Of a stretch of 64,000 nucleotides of DNA, positions 25,840 to 35,628 are shown one piece after another. A program made the translations under genes and the position numbers. The DNA comes from Dehalococcoidia bacterium. GTDB lineage: Bacteria > Chloroflexota > Dehalococcoidia > SZUA-161. Numbering within the stretch: position 1 is the stretch's first letter; each line of letters opens with the position of its first letter. The DNA is taken from contig JAUXAX010000007.1 in NCBI GenBank assembly GCA_030619685.1, positions 8,558 through 72,557 of the forward strand, written 5' to 3'. A model generated the notes under the pieces. It worked only from the letters and a program-made list of their open reading frames with translations, did no database searches and was not told where the DNA came from.

Positions 25840-26862
25840 ATGCGCGAGGCTATGCTCTACGAGAAACTGGCTGACTCCGCAGTTCGCTGCCACGTCTGCC
25901 AGTGGCGCTGCGTAATCAGGCCAAAGAAGTCCGGCCTTTGCCAGGTGCGCCAGAACATCGATGGCGTCCTCCATATCCTGAACTACGCTGAGGTATCCTC
26001 AGTCGCAGTGGACCCTATCGAGAAGAAGCCGTTGTTCCACTTCCATCCCACGAGCCTGGTCTTTTCCCTCGGAGGGTGGGGCTGCAATTTTCACTGCAAG
26101 CACTGTCAGAACTGGCAGATCTCCTGTCGGGCACCCTGGGAAGAGAGGAGTGGCTCGCAACAGATCTTCCCTGAGGCTTCCATCGGACTCACCAGACGCT
26201 ACGGCTGCGAGGGGATCGCCTGGACCTATAACGAGCCTGGCATCTGGCTGGAGTACACACTGGATGCAGCCAAGCTCGCCAAAGCGGAGGGCCTGTACAC
26301 CGTATATGTGACCAACGGCTATTCTACCCCCGAGGCGCTGGACGCTATCGGGCCTTATCTCGATACCTGGAGAGTCGATGTAAAAGGGTTCTCCGACTCC
26401 TTTTACAGGCAACTGGCTAAGGTCTCGCAGTGGCGGGGTATTCTTGAGGTCGCCGAGAGGGCACAGGAGAAGTGGGGCATGCATGTCGAGGTGGTGACCA
26501 ATATCATCCCCACCATGAACGACGACGATGCCCAGCTCGAGGGCATCGCTACCTGGATTCGGGACCGCCTGGGCGAGCTCACCCCCTGGCATGTGACCCG
26601 CTTCTACCCACAGCATGAACTACAACACATACCCCCGACGCCAGTGTCGACAATCGAGCGTGCCTACAGCATAGGGCAAAGGGTAGGACTTCGCTTCGTT
26701 TACGTGGGCAACCTGCAGGGCCATGAGGGCGAGAACACCACCTGCTACTCCTGTGGCCGCCTGGTGGTAAAGCGCGTAGGCTACCAGACCGAGCGAGTTG
26801 GTCTGGACGGCTCCAAGTGTCGCTTTTGTGGAGCAGAGCTCAATTTTAGGATAAAATCCTAA
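25840..26862 (+). CDS. AmmeMemoRadiSam system radical SAM enzyme
   Basis: A 340-aa radical SAM protein. The SAM-cluster cysteines are C82, C86 and C89 in GWGCNFHCKHCQNW. Extra N-terminal cysteines (CHVCQWRC, GLCQVRQN) and a C-terminal zinc-ribbon-like pair (CYSCG, CRFCG) are present. It resembles pyruvate-formate-lyase activase-type enzymes but is followed by Memo and AMMECR1 genes with 15- and 12-nt gaps, which defines the AmmeMemoRadiSam locus. Substrate unknown; RNA or protein modification has been suggested for the family. Confidence 0.92.
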   Translation: MREAMLYEKLADSAVRCHVCQWRCVIRPKKSGLCQVRQNIDGVLHILNYAEVSSVAVDPIEKKPLFHFHPTSLVFSLGGWGCNFHCKHCQNWQISCRAPWEERSGSQQIFPEASIGLTRRYGCEGIAWTYNEPGIWLEYTLDAAKLAKAEGLYTVYVTNGYSTPEALDAIGPYLDTWRVDVKGFSDSFYRQLAKVSQWRGILEVAERAQEKWGMHVEVVTNIIPTMNDDDAQLEGIATWIRDRLGELTPWHVTRFYPQHELQHIPPTPVSTIERAYSIGQRVGLRFVYVGNLQGHEGENTTCYSCGRLVVKRVGYQTERVGLDGSKCRFCGAELNFRIKS

Positions 26863-26877
26863 AGGGAGGGGATCGCC

Positions 26878-27684
26878 ATGATCAGGAATCCGATTGTCGC
26901 GGGCCACTTTTACCCAGCATCGGCTTCTTCGCTAGAAGCGCAGGTTAGGGGATTCATCGATGAAAAGGCGCCGAAAGAAGATGTGATTGGGCTGGTCTCA
27001 CCCCACGCTGGATATGTCTACTCCGGATCAGTGGCTGGCGCAGTCATGTCCAGAATCCAGTTCAAAGACACCTTTATCATGCTCGGCCCCAGCCACACAG
27101 GGGCTGGCAGGCCCTTCAGCATTATGACCGAAGGCTCATGGGAAACACCCCTCGGCGAAGTAGGAATCGACTCGCGCCTGGGCAAACAGATCCTAACCAG
27201 GTCCAGGCACCTGGAAGAAGATCACGTGGCGCATGTACACGAGCACTCTATCGAGGTCCAGCTGCCGTTTCTGCAATACTTCAAACGGGACGTCAGAATA
27301 GTGCCTATCGTATTCTCTCACGCCGCCGCCTCCGTCTACAAGGAGATCGGTAAGGAGATAGCCGGGGCAGTCAAGGAGTTAAGGGCAGAGACAGTAATCA
27401 TCGCCAGCAGCGATATGACTCACTACGAGCCCCAGGAATCAGCCAGGAGGAAGGATACCCAGGCCATAAACGCCATATTGGAGCTGGATGAAGACGAGCT
27501 CATGAGGCGCATAAGAGACCTGAACATATCGATGTGCGGGTATGCGCCAACGGTAGCTCTCATCTCAGCCGCTAAAGAATTGGGGGCAAAACGGGCGGAA
27601 TTGATCAGGTATCAAACAAGCGGTGATGTAACCGGTGATTACAGCGGTGTAGTAGGCTATGCAGGGATAATAATAGCGAGTTGA
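26878..27684 (+). CDS. AmmeMemoRadiSam system protein B (Memo family)
   Basis: A 268-aa Memo homologue related to class III extradiol dioxygenases. Metal-ligand candidates match the human MEMO1 pattern: His43 (SPHAGYVYSG), His73 (GPSHTG) and Cys220 (SMCGYAP). SSDMTHYEP near residue 178 is also family-typical. GGGAGGGG precedes the ATG. It is the middle gene of the trio and probably works with the radical SAM protein. Confidence 0.92.
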   Translation: MIRNPIVAGHFYPASASSLEAQVRGFIDEKAPKEDVIGLVSPHAGYVYSGSVAGAVMSRIQFKDTFIMLGPSHTGAGRPFSIMTEGSWETPLGEVGIDSRLGKQILTRSRHLEEDHVAHVHEHSIEVQLPFLQYFKRDVRIVPIVFSHAAASVYKEIGKEIAGAVKELRAETVIIASSDMTHYEPQESARRKDTQAINAILELDEDELMRRIRDLNISMCGYAPTVALISAAKELGAKRAELIRYQTSGDVTGDYSGVVGYAGIIIAS

Positions 27685-27696
27685 AGGGAGGGGAAA

Positions 27697-28215
27697 ATGG
27701 AACCTGAGGAGATGCACCCACTGGCGAGGTTGGCCAAGGAGACCGTAGAGGGCTACGTCCGAGAGGGAACGCTTCCCCACCCAGCGGAGCTAACGCCCGA
27801 GATGAGGGAAAAGGCAGGAGTTTTCGTTACTCTCAAGAAGCATGGTCAACTGAGGGGCTGCATTGGTACCTTCGAGCCAACGCGGCCCAACGTCGCCGAG
27901 GAGATAATCAACAACGCCATAGGCTCGTCGACCAAGGACCCGCGCTTCCAGCCGATGGCCGCGGAGGAGCTGCCCGATCTTACCTACAGCGTCGATGTCC
28001 TCACCAGTCCGATGCCGGTGCAAAGCGAGGAAGAGCTTGACCCCAGGAGGTACGGCGTAATCGTGGAGTGTGGGGGGCAACGGGGGCTACTGCTCCCCGA
28101 CCTCGAAGGGGTGGATACCGTGGAGCAGCAGATCAATATCTGCCGTCAGAAAGCCGGGATACTTCCCGACGAGCCGGTAAAGCTATTCAGGTTTGAGGTT
28201 AAGAGGTACAGGTAG
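27697..28215 (+). CDS. AmmeMemoRadiSam system protein A (AMMECR1 domain)
   Basis: A 172-aa AMMECR1-domain protein with the hallmark [11 protein letters not shown] (residues about 53-63). [27 protein letters not shown] is typical of the C-terminal half. GGGAGGGG precedes the ATG. The stop TAG shares one base with the GTG of the TPR gene. It completes the conserved three-gene unit; the molecular role is unknown. Confidence 0.92.
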   Translation: MEPEEMHPLARLAKETVEGYVREGTLPHPAELTPEMREKAGVFVTLKKHGQLRGCIGTFEPTRPNVAEEIINNAIGSSTKDPRFQPMAAEELPDLTYSVDVLTSPMPVQSEEELDPRRYGVIVECGGQRGLLLPDLEGVDTVEQQINICRQKAGILPDEPVKLFRFEVKRYR

Positions 28216-29789
28216 TGGCCATAGACCCTATTTCAATCGGAGTCGGTGCGTTCTGGAAAATCGCAGACTTGGTTAGAGGACGCCTGCGGTCAAAAGAAGA
28301 AGAGCGCAGACACAGGGACATTCTTGAAATCGAGAGCAGAAAGGCAACTGCCTTAGAGCGGATCGCTGATTCTATTTCCGAATATGTCGATGGCCTGCCG
28401 CAGGCTGCGCCCGAGATAAGAGACCCCTTCAAGCAGGGCATGGCCCACAAGGAGAAGTACGAATACGGGGAAGCCATCAGGCTCTTCAGGCAGGCTCTCG
28501 CGCTGGGGCCAACGGGAAGCGAGAAGGCAGCTCTTTTGGGATTGATCGGCACCTGCTTCTTTGAGCAAGCCGAGCTTGAGGAGGCCGAGGGGCACTACAA
28601 AGAGGCCCAGGCAGCAGCCATAGAGGCTGGAGACCAAAAAGCCCTGGCCACCGCCTATAACAACATCGGGCTCATCTACGACTCCCGCAGCGACTACGAC
28701 CAGGCACTGGAGTGGTACCACAAGAGCCTCAAGATTAAAGAGGAGATCGGCGACCGCGCCGGCCTCGCCACTACCTATAACAACATCGGAAGCATCCACG
28801 ACTCCCGCAGCGACTACGACCAGGCCCTCCACTGGTACCACAAGAGCCTCAAGATAAACAAGGAGATCGACGACCAGGCTGGGCTGGCTGCAACTTATAA
28901 CAACATGGGAACAATCCACAGGTCCCGCGGCGACTACGACCAGGCCCTAGACTGGTTCCAGAAGAGCCTCAAGATAACCGAGGAGATCGGCCACCGCTCC
29001 GGCCTCGCCACTACCTATAACAACATCGGCCTTATCTACGACTCCCGCGGTGACTACGACCAGGCCCTTGACTGGTACCACAAGAGCCTGAAGATAAAAG
29101 AGGAGATCGGCGACCGCGCCGGCCTCGCCACTACCTATAACAACATCGGAGAAATCCACAGGGACCGTGGCGACTTCGACCAAGCACTGCAGTGTTATGA
29201 CAAGAGCCTCAAGATAAAAGAGCAAAGCGGCGACCGCGCCGGCCTCGCCACTACCTATAATAACATCGGAACCGTCTACGACTCCCGGCGCGACTACGAG
29301 CAGGCCCTCGAGTGGTATAACAAGAGCCTCAAGATAGCCGAGGAGATCGGCGACCGCGCCGGCCTCGCTGCTACCTATAACAACATCGGCCTTATCTACG
29401 ACTCCCGCGGCGACTACGACCAGGCTCTCCAGTGGTACATGAAAGACCTGAAGATAAGTGAGGAGATCGGCGACCGCGCCGGCCTCGCCACCACCTATAA
29501 CAACATCGGGCTAATCCACAAAGCCCGCGGAGACTACGACCAGGCACTCGAGTGGTACCACAAGAGCCTCAAGATAAGAGAGGAGATCGGCGACCGCGCT
29601 GGCCTCGGCCCCACCTATAACAACATCGGGCTTATCCACGACTCGCGCGGCGACTTCGACCAGGCACTCGACTGGGCCCAGCAAGCACTAGCGATATTCG
29701 AGGAAATAGGCGCCAAGGACAGTGCCCGGCAGGTCAAGGAGAACATGAAAATGCTTAAGTCGAAAGGGCAAAAGAGGTCGAAGAAGTGA
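28215..29789 (+). CDS. Tetratricopeptide (kinesin-light-chain-like) repeat protein
   Basis: A 524-aa protein starting at GTG 28215, overlapping the AMMECR1 stop by one base. Residues 1-60 are a charged helical region. From about residue 75 there are TPR helices, and from about 140 nine 40-residue units of the pattern AGLATTYNNIGLIYDSRGDY-DQALEWYHKSLKIKEEIGDR. The units are nearly identical at the DNA level, so copy number probably varies between strains. No signal peptide is present. It should serve as a protein-interaction scaffold. Its stop overlaps the rarA start. Confidence 0.85.
   Translation: MAIDPISIGVGAFWKIADLVRGRLRSKEEERRHRDILEIESRKATALERIADSISEYVDGLPQAAPEIRDPFKQGMAHKEKYEYGEAIRLFRQALALGPTGSEKAALLGLIGTCFFEQAELEEAEGHYKEAQAAAIEAGDQKALATAYNNIGLIYDSRSDYDQALEWYHKSLKIKEEIGDRAGLATTYNNIGSIHDSRSDYDQALHWYHKSLKINKEIDDQAGLAATYNNMGTIHRSRGDYDQALDWFQKSLKITEEIGHRSGLATTYNNIGLIYDSRGDYDQALDWYHKSLKIKEEIGDRAGLATTYNNIGEIHRDRGDFDQALQCYDKSLKIKEQSGDRAGLATTYNNIGTVYDSRRDYEQALEWYNKSLKIAEEIGDRAGLAATYNNIGLIYDSRGDYDQALQWYMKDLKISEEIGDRAGLATTYNNIGLIHKARGDYDQALEWYHKSLKIREEIGDRAGLGPTYNNIGLIHDSRGDFDQALDWAQQALAIFEEIGAKDSARQVKENMKMLKSKGQKRSKK
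28640..29720 (+). repeat. Nine 120-bp tandem coding repeats (TPR units)
   Basis: The sequence CTATAACAACAT recurs every 120 bp from about 28656 to 29616, with CTCAAGATA at matching intervals. Units differ at only scattered positions. Confidence 0.85.
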
Positions 29790-31165
29790 AACAGTATAGG
29801 AAAGGCCCAGACCTTTTTCAGCACGTCGGTGAGAGGCAGTTGAAGCACGAGGCGCCCCTTGCTGCGCGGATGAGGCCGCGGAGCTTTGACGAGTTCGTGG
29901 GGCAGGAGCACATCGTGGGCGAGGGGCACGTGCTGAGAAAAAGCATCGAGGCCGACCAGGTCCCCTCGATTATCTTCTGGGGGCCGCCGGGGAACGGCAA
30001 GACCACCCTCGCCTATATCATCGCCAGCGTCACCAGGTCCCACTTCAGCCCAATATCCGCGGTGGCCTCCGGCGTCGCCGACCTGCGCCGCATCGTGGAT
30101 GAGGCCAGGGAGCGCCGCGGCCTCTACCAGCAGAGGACTATCCTGTTCATCGACGAGATACATCGCTTCAACAAGGCGCAGCAGGACGCCATACTCCCCT
30201 ACGTGGAGAACGGCACCGTCACCCTCATCGGCGCCACCACCGAGAACCCCTCCTTCGAGGTGATCTCCCCCCTGCTCTCCCGCTGCCGCGTGTTCACCCT
30301 CGACGCGCTCACCGATGAGCAGGTCGGGCTCATAGTCCGGCAGGCGCTGCAGGACAAGGAGCGGGGGCTGGGCAATATGAAGGTGAAACTGGACGGCGAT
30401 GCTCTCGACCTCTTGTTAGTTATGTCAAATGGAGACGCCAGGGTCGCGCTCAATGCTCTGGAGCTTGCCGCCTCGACAACCCTGCCCTCAAAGGACGGCA
30501 AGCGCCACGTCAAGCTGGGTGACATCGAAGACGCACTTCAGCACCGCGCCCTGCTCTACGACAAGGCCGGTGAGGAGCACTACAACATCATCTCCGCCCT
30601 TCATAAGTCGCTCAGGGACTCCGACCCCGACGCTGCCCTCTACTGGATGGGGCGCATGCTGGAGGCCGGCGAGGACCCGCTGTACATCGCGCGGCGACTG
30701 GTGAGGTTCGCCTCGGAGGATGTGGGCATGGCCGATCCCCAAGCGCTGGTCATCGCCACCTCAGCCCAGCAGGCGGTTCACTTCATCGGCATGCCCGAAG
30801 GCAACCTGGCACTGGCCCAGGCGGTGGTCTACCTGGCTACAGCGCCCAAGAGCAACGCCCTCTACAAGGCCTACACCAGGGTGCAGCAGGACGTGGAAAA
30901 GACGAGGACCGACCCTGTCCCGCTCCACCTGCGCAACCCGGTCACAGGCCTGATGCGCAGGGTGGGCTACGGCAAGGGCTATAAATACGCTCACGATTTC
31001 CCCGGACACTTCGTCGAGCAGCAGCACCTCCCCGATTCACTCAAGGGAAGGAAGTACTACGAGCCCAGCGAGGAGGGCTTCGAGAAGGAGATCGAGGGCC
31101 GGCTCAAGAAATGGCGCGGAAGGGGGAAGGGTGAGGCACGAACTCAGAAAGAGGATAAGCCATAA
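29786..31165 (+). CDS. rarA: Replication-associated recombination protein A (MgsA/RarA AAA+ ATPase)
   Basis: A 459-aa AAA+ protein related to clamp loaders. It shows Walker A GPPGNGKTT (residues about 71-79), Walker B ILFIDEIHRFNKAQQD, sensor 1 IGATTENPSFE, and the C-terminal MgsA domain (LARRLVRFASEDVGMADPQAL, GYKYAHDFPGHFVEQQHLPD). RarA acts at stalled replication forks with SSB. The GTG start (29786) overlaps the TPR stop. Length is usual for the family. Confidence 0.95.
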   Translation: MKQYRKGPDLFQHVGERQLKHEAPLAARMRPRSFDEFVGQEHIVGEGHVLRKSIEADQVPSIIFWGPPGNGKTTLAYIIASVTRSHFSPISAVASGVADLRRIVDEARERRGLYQQRTILFIDEIHRFNKAQQDAILPYVENGTVTLIGATTENPSFEVISPLLSRCRVFTLDALTDEQVGLIVRQALQDKERGLGNMKVKLDGDALDLLLVMSNGDARVALNALELAASTTLPSKDGKRHVKLGDIEDALQHRALLYDKAGEEHYNIISALHKSLRDSDPDAALYWMGRMLEAGEDPLYIARRLVRFASEDVGMADPQALVIATSAQQAVHFIGMPEGNLALAQAVVYLATAPKSNALYKAYTRVQQDVEKTRTDPVPLHLRNPVTGLMRRVGYGKGYKYAHDFPGHFVEQQHLPDSLKGRKYYEPSEEGFEKEIEGRLKKWRGRGKGEARTQKEDKP

Positions 31166-31221
31166 CCGAGACCAGGGCAACATTTCGCTGTGGCGACCTC
31201 TCCCTTGAGGGCGTCTCCAGC

Positions 31222-31809
31222 GTGCCCGAGGGGAAAGGGGCTTCTGCTGCGGTGGTGGTCTGCCACCCCCATCCCTTCCGCGGCGGCATGATGGACAATA
31301 ACGTGGTCATCGCCATCTGCCGGGCGCTAACGCAGACATCCATCGCCTCTCTAAGGTTTAACTTTCGCGGCGTTGGTAGAAGCCAGGGAAAGCACGGCGA
31401 CGGAATCGGCGAGCAGGACGATGTCGCCGCAGCGCTCTCCTTCCTGTCGTCAATGGAGACAGTCGACCAAGCCAGGATCGGGCTTTGCGGTTATTCCTTC
31501 GGCGCCGACGTTGCCCTTCAAGTCGCCGCCAGGGACGAGCAGGTGAAGGCATTGGCGCTGGTATCTCCCATCCTCTCTCGTCCCTCCCCGATAGAGAGTT
31601 ATGTCAAGCCGAAGCTCCTCCTCTGGGGCAGCCAGGACCTGGTGCTGCCCGCCGCCGATCTTAAGAGCTTCACCGAGGAACTACCGGAGCCGAAACAATA
31701 CGAGGTAATCCCCATGGCTGACCACTCTTGGTGGGGCTATGAGGACAAGGTGGCTACCAAGGTTGCTGCCTTCTTCGCAGACACCCTCAAGCCACCTGCT
31801 CAGGGCTAG
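31222..31809 (+). CDS. Alpha/beta hydrolase (dienelactone hydrolase-like), start uncertain
   Basis: A serine hydrolase. It has the oxyanion region VVVCHPHPFRGGMMDNN, nucleophile elbow GYSFGA, acid LLLWGSQDLVLP and His in MADHSWWG. GTG 31222 is the first standard start. The reading frame continues upstream with family-like sequence (A-T-F-R-C-G-D-L-S-L-E-G-V) back to an ATA at 31162. That ATA overlaps the rarA stop as ATAA, where an ATGA overlap would be expected. The true start is thus probably the ATA, or an ancestral ATG has mutated. Substrate unknown. Confidence 0.8.
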   Translation: MPEGKGASAAVVVCHPHPFRGGMMDNNVVIAICRALTQTSIASLRFNFRGVGRSQGKHGDGIGEQDDVAAALSFLSSMETVDQARIGLCGYSFGADVALQVAARDEQVKALALVSPILSRPSPIESYVKPKLLLWGSQDLVLPAADLKSFTEELPEPKQYEVIPMADHSWWGYEDKVATKVAAFFADTLKPPAQG

Positions 31810-32260
31810 GCCAATTCCTCTGACTCTCCGGGGATATCCTTCTCAAATCCGGTCCTTTCTCACCTAGCTGACGGCGAAAGGCTTCGAAGGACGGCATAGA
31901 GGAGAAGTAGACCAGGTGGGATCGGCATCCGCAACCCGATGAGCCAAAGCCAGCAAGTAACACCTGGGCCCGGGACATAGCTGCCGCAGCCTGGTACCAG
32001 CGACATTCCAACCTCTCATCGGAAACCAGATACCAGACCTCGACTAGTTTTGCTTCCTGCCTCAGATAATCGATATGCCAGTGAAGCTTCTTACCACCCC
32101 GGATGTGCCGCCCCACTCTGGGGAAGAGCCCTCCCTGGGCGCTGCCCAGGTAGATGTAGTAGCCCTGAGGAAAGGAGAAGGGGGCTAGCTTCCCCACGGT
32201 GATGGCAGTCTCTTTATCCAGGACGAGAAGGAGAGCGTAGGTGCCTCTGACATTTGCCAC
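31787..32260 (-). CDS. DUF123 / GIY-YIG-like nuclease-fold protein
   Basis: A 157-aa protein with the DUF123 pattern: GTYALLLVLDKETAITVGKLAPFSFPQGYYIYLGSA, then RVGRHIRGGKKLHWHIDYLRQEAKLVEVWYL, and a C-terminal GSSGCGCRSHLVYF. This is a GIY-YIG-type fold, found elsewhere fused to endonuclease III. An endonuclease III homologue is encoded 12 kb away. Probable DNA-related function. It is convergent with and overlaps the hydrolase 3' end by 23 bp. Confidence 0.85.
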   Translation of the reverse strand: MANVRGTYALLLVLDKETAITVGKLAPFSFPQGYYIYLGSAQGGLFPRVGRHIRGGKKLHWHIDYLRQEAKLVEVWYLVSDERLECRWYQAAAAMSRAQVLLAGFGSSGCGCRSHLVYFSSMPSFEAFRRQLGEKGPDLRRISPESQRNWPSPEQVA

Positions 32261-32314
32261 GAAGCGATTCTAGGCTGCAGACAGGGGAGTGTCAATGACT
32301 CACCACCAGCCCAG

Positions 32315-32342
32315 GTAGGGGCGTTCAATTGAACGCCCCTAC
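32315..32342. repeat. 28-bp perfect palindrome (GTAGGGGCG type)
   Basis: GTAGGGGCGTTCAA and its exact complement form a 28-bp perfect palindrome just upstream of lspA. It shares the GTAGGGGCG/CGCCCCTAC ends with the element at 60578-60610. Confidence 0.85.
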
Positions 32343-32368
32343 AAGATGTGCTAAACTCGGAATCGAAA

Positions 32369-32881
32369 ATGAGACAGTGGCTGCAACAGGTTTCAACGGC
32401 GAGATCAGAGGCCTTTAGACTCGGACTGACAAGAGGTCTGCCCTTATTCTTGATCGCCCTGTCAGTAATCGGCGTTGACCAGCTCACCAAGTACCTGATC
32501 AGGGCTAACATGGAGATGGGGCAGTCGATACCCAGCGGAGGCGTAGTGGGGCTTCACTACACTACCAATACTGGCGGTGCCTTCGGCCTTTTCGCCAACC
32601 AGACATTTCTCCTGTCCATGGCCGCTGTTATTGGAATCGCGGTTCTTGTCCTTTATCTTCGCTACCTCCCTCCAAGGAGCACGCTACTCAAGGTGGGGCT
32701 GGGGCTTGATCTGGGGGGCGCCATCGGCAATCTGATCGACCGCCTTCGCCTTGGAGCGGTAACTGATTTTATCGACTTTGGTTTCTGGCCGGTATTTAAC
32801 CTCGCCGATACGGCCATAGTTGTCGGCACTTTCCTTATCGCTTTTTACTTGCTCTTCGCCGCCAGAAAGAGGGCCCGTTAG
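32369..32881 (+). CDS. lspA: Lipoprotein signal peptidase II
   Basis: A 170-aa integral membrane aspartyl protease with four TM helices that cleaves prolipoprotein signal peptides. Catalytic Asp residues are in GNLIDRL and FNLADTAI. VDQLTKYLI after TM1 and YTTNTGGAFGLF are family signatures. ATG 32369 is chosen; GTG 32348 seven codons upstream is possible. The next gene, rluD, follows as in many bacteria. Confidence 0.93.
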   Translation: MRQWLQQVSTARSEAFRLGLTRGLPLFLIALSVIGVDQLTKYLIRANMEMGQSIPSGGVVGLHYTTNTGGAFGLFANQTFLLSMAAVIGIAVLVLYLRYLPPRSTLLKVGLGLDLGGAIGNLIDRLRLGAVTDFIDFGFWPVFNLADTAIVVGTFLIAFYLLFAARKRAR

Positions 32882-32897
32882 CGGGAAAGACACCCGC

Positions 32898-33824
32898 TTG
32901 ACTTCTATTACAGAGAGGAATAAGAAGCTTGAGTTCACCGTCAGCAGCCCCGGCAGTCGCCTTGATAGGTACATAGCGGAGCAGTGCCAGATCTCTCGCA
33001 CCTATGCTCAGCAGTTGATCAGCGAGGGGCAGATAACGGTTGATGGCCACCCCTCCAAAGCGAGCCACAGGCTCGCCGCTGGTGAGAGAGTTGTTGCCGC
33101 TGTACCCCCACCATCCCCCATTTCCCTGGCCCCTGAGGAGATACCGCTCAAAGTTGTCTACGAGGATAGCGACCTCATAGTGGTCGATAAGCCAGCGGGT
33201 CTACTCGTTCACCCCGCTGCAGGCCAACGTACTGGCACACTGGTAAATGCCCTCCTCGCCCACTGCCCTGACCTCCAAGGAATCGACGGCTCGGTTCGCC
33301 CCGGCATAGTGCACCGACTGGACAAGAATACCTCTGGACTGATGGTGGTAGCCAAGAACGACGCTGCTCAGATGAGCCTGTCCCGCCAGATCAAGCAGCG
33401 CTCAATCACTAAGGGATACGTTGCTCTGGTTGCGGGACGCCTCTCTCCAGAGCGTGGCGCCATCGAGGCCCCCGTGGGCCGCCATCCCAAGAATAGGAAG
33501 CGCATGGCGGTGGTCTCGGGAGGCAGGGAGGCACGGACGCAATACCAGGTGATCAAATACCTGAACGGATACACCTTGCTTGAGGCGATGCCGGAAACCG
33601 GGCGCACCCACCAGATCAGGGTTCACTTCTCAGCGATAGGCCACCCTATCTTCGGCGACCCTGTTTATGGGAAAAGGTCGCCGCTACTGGCACGGCAGTT
33701 TCTCCATGCTCACCGCCTCGGCTTCAGGCTGCCCTCCAGTGAGGAGTATGTAGAGTTCAGGTCGGAGTTGCCCCCGGAACTCGATGAAGTGCTGGAACGT
33801 CTGACCGCAGAAGACACAGGTTAG
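32898..33824 (+). CDS. rluD: Ribosomal large subunit pseudouridine synthase D
   Basis: About 308 aa, with an N-terminal S4 RNA-binding domain (SRLDRYIAEQCQISRTYAQQLI) and the RluA-type catalytic core containing GIVHRLDKNTSGLM (catalytic Asp) and the C-terminal GRTHQIRVHFSAIGHPIFGDPVYG. It modifies uridines in helix 69 of 23S rRNA. I place the start at TTG 32898, since the longer frame runs inside lspA and no ATG exists before the S4 domain. Tight spacing implies co-transcription with lspA. Confidence 0.92.
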   Translation: MTSITERNKKLEFTVSSPGSRLDRYIAEQCQISRTYAQQLISEGQITVDGHPSKASHRLAAGERVVAAVPPPSPISLAPEEIPLKVVYEDSDLIVVDKPAGLLVHPAAGQRTGTLVNALLAHCPDLQGIDGSVRPGIVHRLDKNTSGLMVVAKNDAAQMSLSRQIKQRSITKGYVALVAGRLSPERGAIEAPVGRHPKNRKRMAVVSGGREARTQYQVIKYLNGYTLLEAMPETGRTHQIRVHFSAIGHPIFGDPVYGKRSPLLARQFLHAHRLGFRLPSSEEYVEFRSELPPELDEVLERLTAEDTG

Positions 33825-33939
33825 CCGGCGTTGGCGAGTTACAGCCAGGCTGATAGAATGACAGATACAAAAGCGGTAGAATCAGCGAGCCGGTTCATGT
33901 ATTTCGCAGACTAAAAGCCCAGGGCCGCACACCGTCTTC

Positions 33940-35628
33940 TCAAAGCTTCTTCTCGATCTTGGCCCACGAATCGCGTAAAGTGACCGTCCGGTTGAATACC
34001 ATCCGTTCGCCAGAGGAGTCTTTCGAATCAACACAGAAATATCCCAGCCGCTCGAACTGATACCGACTTCCCGGGGCTGCGCCCGCCAAGCTGGGTTCGA
34101 TATACCCCGTCAAAGTCTGCAGCGAATCGGGATTCAAAACGCTTCCAAAATCAGCCCCATCCCTGACATCGCCGGGGTTCTCCATAGCGAAGAGCCGATC
34201 GTAAAGGCGCACTTCAGCCTCGAGCGCGTGGGCAGCCGAAACCCAGTGAATGGTCCCCCTAACCTTGCGTCCGTCCGGAGCCGTTCCCCCTCGTGTCTCC
34301 GGATCATAAGTGCAATGCAACTCAACCACTTCGCCAGTCTGCTCATCCTTCACCACTCCGACACAGGTGATGAAATACGCATATCGTAACCTTACCTCAC
34401 GACCTGGGGCCAGACGGAAGAACTTCTCCGGCGGGTGCTCACGGAAATCATCCTGCTCGATGTAGAGCACGCGTGAAAAGGGTACCTTCCGCGTCCCCAT
34501 ATCGGGGTCTTCCGGATTGTTGACAGCATCTACCTCTTCGGTCTGGTCTTGGGGATAGTTGTCGATGACCACACGGAGGGGACGCAACACGCACATAACG
34601 CGCGGGGAGCGTTTGTTCAAATCCTCCCGGATGCAGTGCTCAAGCAGCGCAATGTCGATGATGCTATCGGTCTTGGCTACGCCGATACGCTCGCAGAAAT
34701 TCCCGATGGACTGCGGCGTGTATCCGCGTCTGCGCAAACCCGAAATGGTCGGCATCCGTGGGTCATCCCATCCGGTGACATGTCCCTGCTCCACCAGTTG
34801 CAGCAGCTTTCGCTTGCTCAGCACGGTGTAGGTGAGATTGAGGCGAGCGAACTCGATCTGCTGTGGATGATAGACTCCCAGTTCGCCAAGAAACCAGTCG
34901 TACAATGGGCGGTGATCTTCGAATTCCAGCGTGCAAATGGAATGGGTAATTCCCTCGATAGAATCCTCAAGTCCATGGGCCCAATCATACATCGGATAGA
35001 TGCACCACTTGTTGCCCGAACGGTGATGTTCTGCATGCAGGATGCGGTACATGGTCGGATCGCGCAGATTCAAGTTTGGTGATGCCATGTCGATTCTGGC
35101 GCGGAGCACCCGGGAACCATCCTCAAACTCTCCTGCCCGCATGCGTTGGAACAAATCCAGATTCTCTTCGACCGAACGGTTGCGGTGCGGACTCTCCTTG
35201 CCAAGATCAATGAGAGTGCCCCGGTACTCTCTGATCTCATCCACGCTCAGATCATCAACATAGGCCTTACCGGCTTTGACCAACTGCACAGCGTAATCGT
35301 ACATTTGATCGAAGTAGTCTGATGCATAAAACAGCCGATCCTCCCAGTCAAACCCGAGCCAGCGCACGTCTTCTTTGATCGATTCAACGTATTCACCTTC
35401 TTCTTTGGTGGGATTTGTATCATCGAACCGCAAATTGCACAGGCCTCTGTACTGGGCGGCGATGCCGAAATTAAGGCAGATGGACTTGGCGTGCCCGATG
35501 TGCAAATAGCCGTTCGGCTCCGGCGGGAACCGCGTGTGCACACGCCCCCCGTATTTGTTGTTTTCGAGGTCCTCGTTGATGATATTCCGAATGAAGTCGG
35601 AGGGAGCGGTTGATTCAGGTGTGGTCAC
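33940..35628 (-). CDS. glnS: Glutaminyl-tRNA synthetase
   Basis: A 562-aa class Ic synthetase: HIGH motif in [22 protein letters not shown]-like [12 protein letters not shown], and the C-terminal anticodon-binding beta-barrels ([61 protein letters not shown]). Start is GTG 35628. GlnRS is absent from many bacteria that use the GatCAB route, and its presence here probably reflects old horizontal gain. It is divergent from gltX, with both cognate tRNAs nearby. Confidence 0.95.
   Translation of the reverse strand: MTTPESTAPSDFIRNIINEDLENNKYGGRVHTRFPPEPNGYLHIGHAKSICLNFGIAAQYRGLCNLRFDDTNPTKEEGEYVESIKEDVRWLGFDWEDRLFYASDYFDQMYDYAVQLVKAGKAYVDDLSVDEIREYRGTLIDLGKESPHRNRSVEENLDLFQRMRAGEFEDGSRVLRARIDMASPNLNLRDPTMYRILHAEHHRSGNKWCIYPMYDWAHGLEDSIEGITHSICTLEFEDHRPLYDWFLGELGVYHPQQIEFARLNLTYTVLSKRKLLQLVEQGHVTGWDDPRMPTISGLRRRGYTPQSIGNFCERIGVAKTDSIIDIALLEHCIREDLNKRSPRVMCVLRPLRVVIDNYPQDQTEEVDAVNNPEDPDMGTRKVPFSRVLYIEQDDFREHPPEKFFRLAPGREVRLRYAYFITCVGVVKDEQTGEVVELHCTYDPETRGGTAPDGRKVRGTIHWVSAAHALEAEVRLYDRLFAMENPGDVRDGADFGSVLNPDSLQTLTGYIEPSLAGAAPGSRYQFERLGYFCVDSKDSSGERMVFNRTVTLRDSWAKIEKKL

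Noticed and set aside
25840..26862. Pyruvate-formate-lyase activase for the glycyl radical enzyme
   Set aside because: It is followed by Memo and AMMECR1 genes and carries the extra Cys motifs of the AmmeMemoRadiSam family; it is 29 kb from the glycyl radical enzyme.
28640..29720. CRISPR-like or minisatellite array
   Set aside because: The 120-bp periodic units are coding TPR repeats in one open frame, without spacers.
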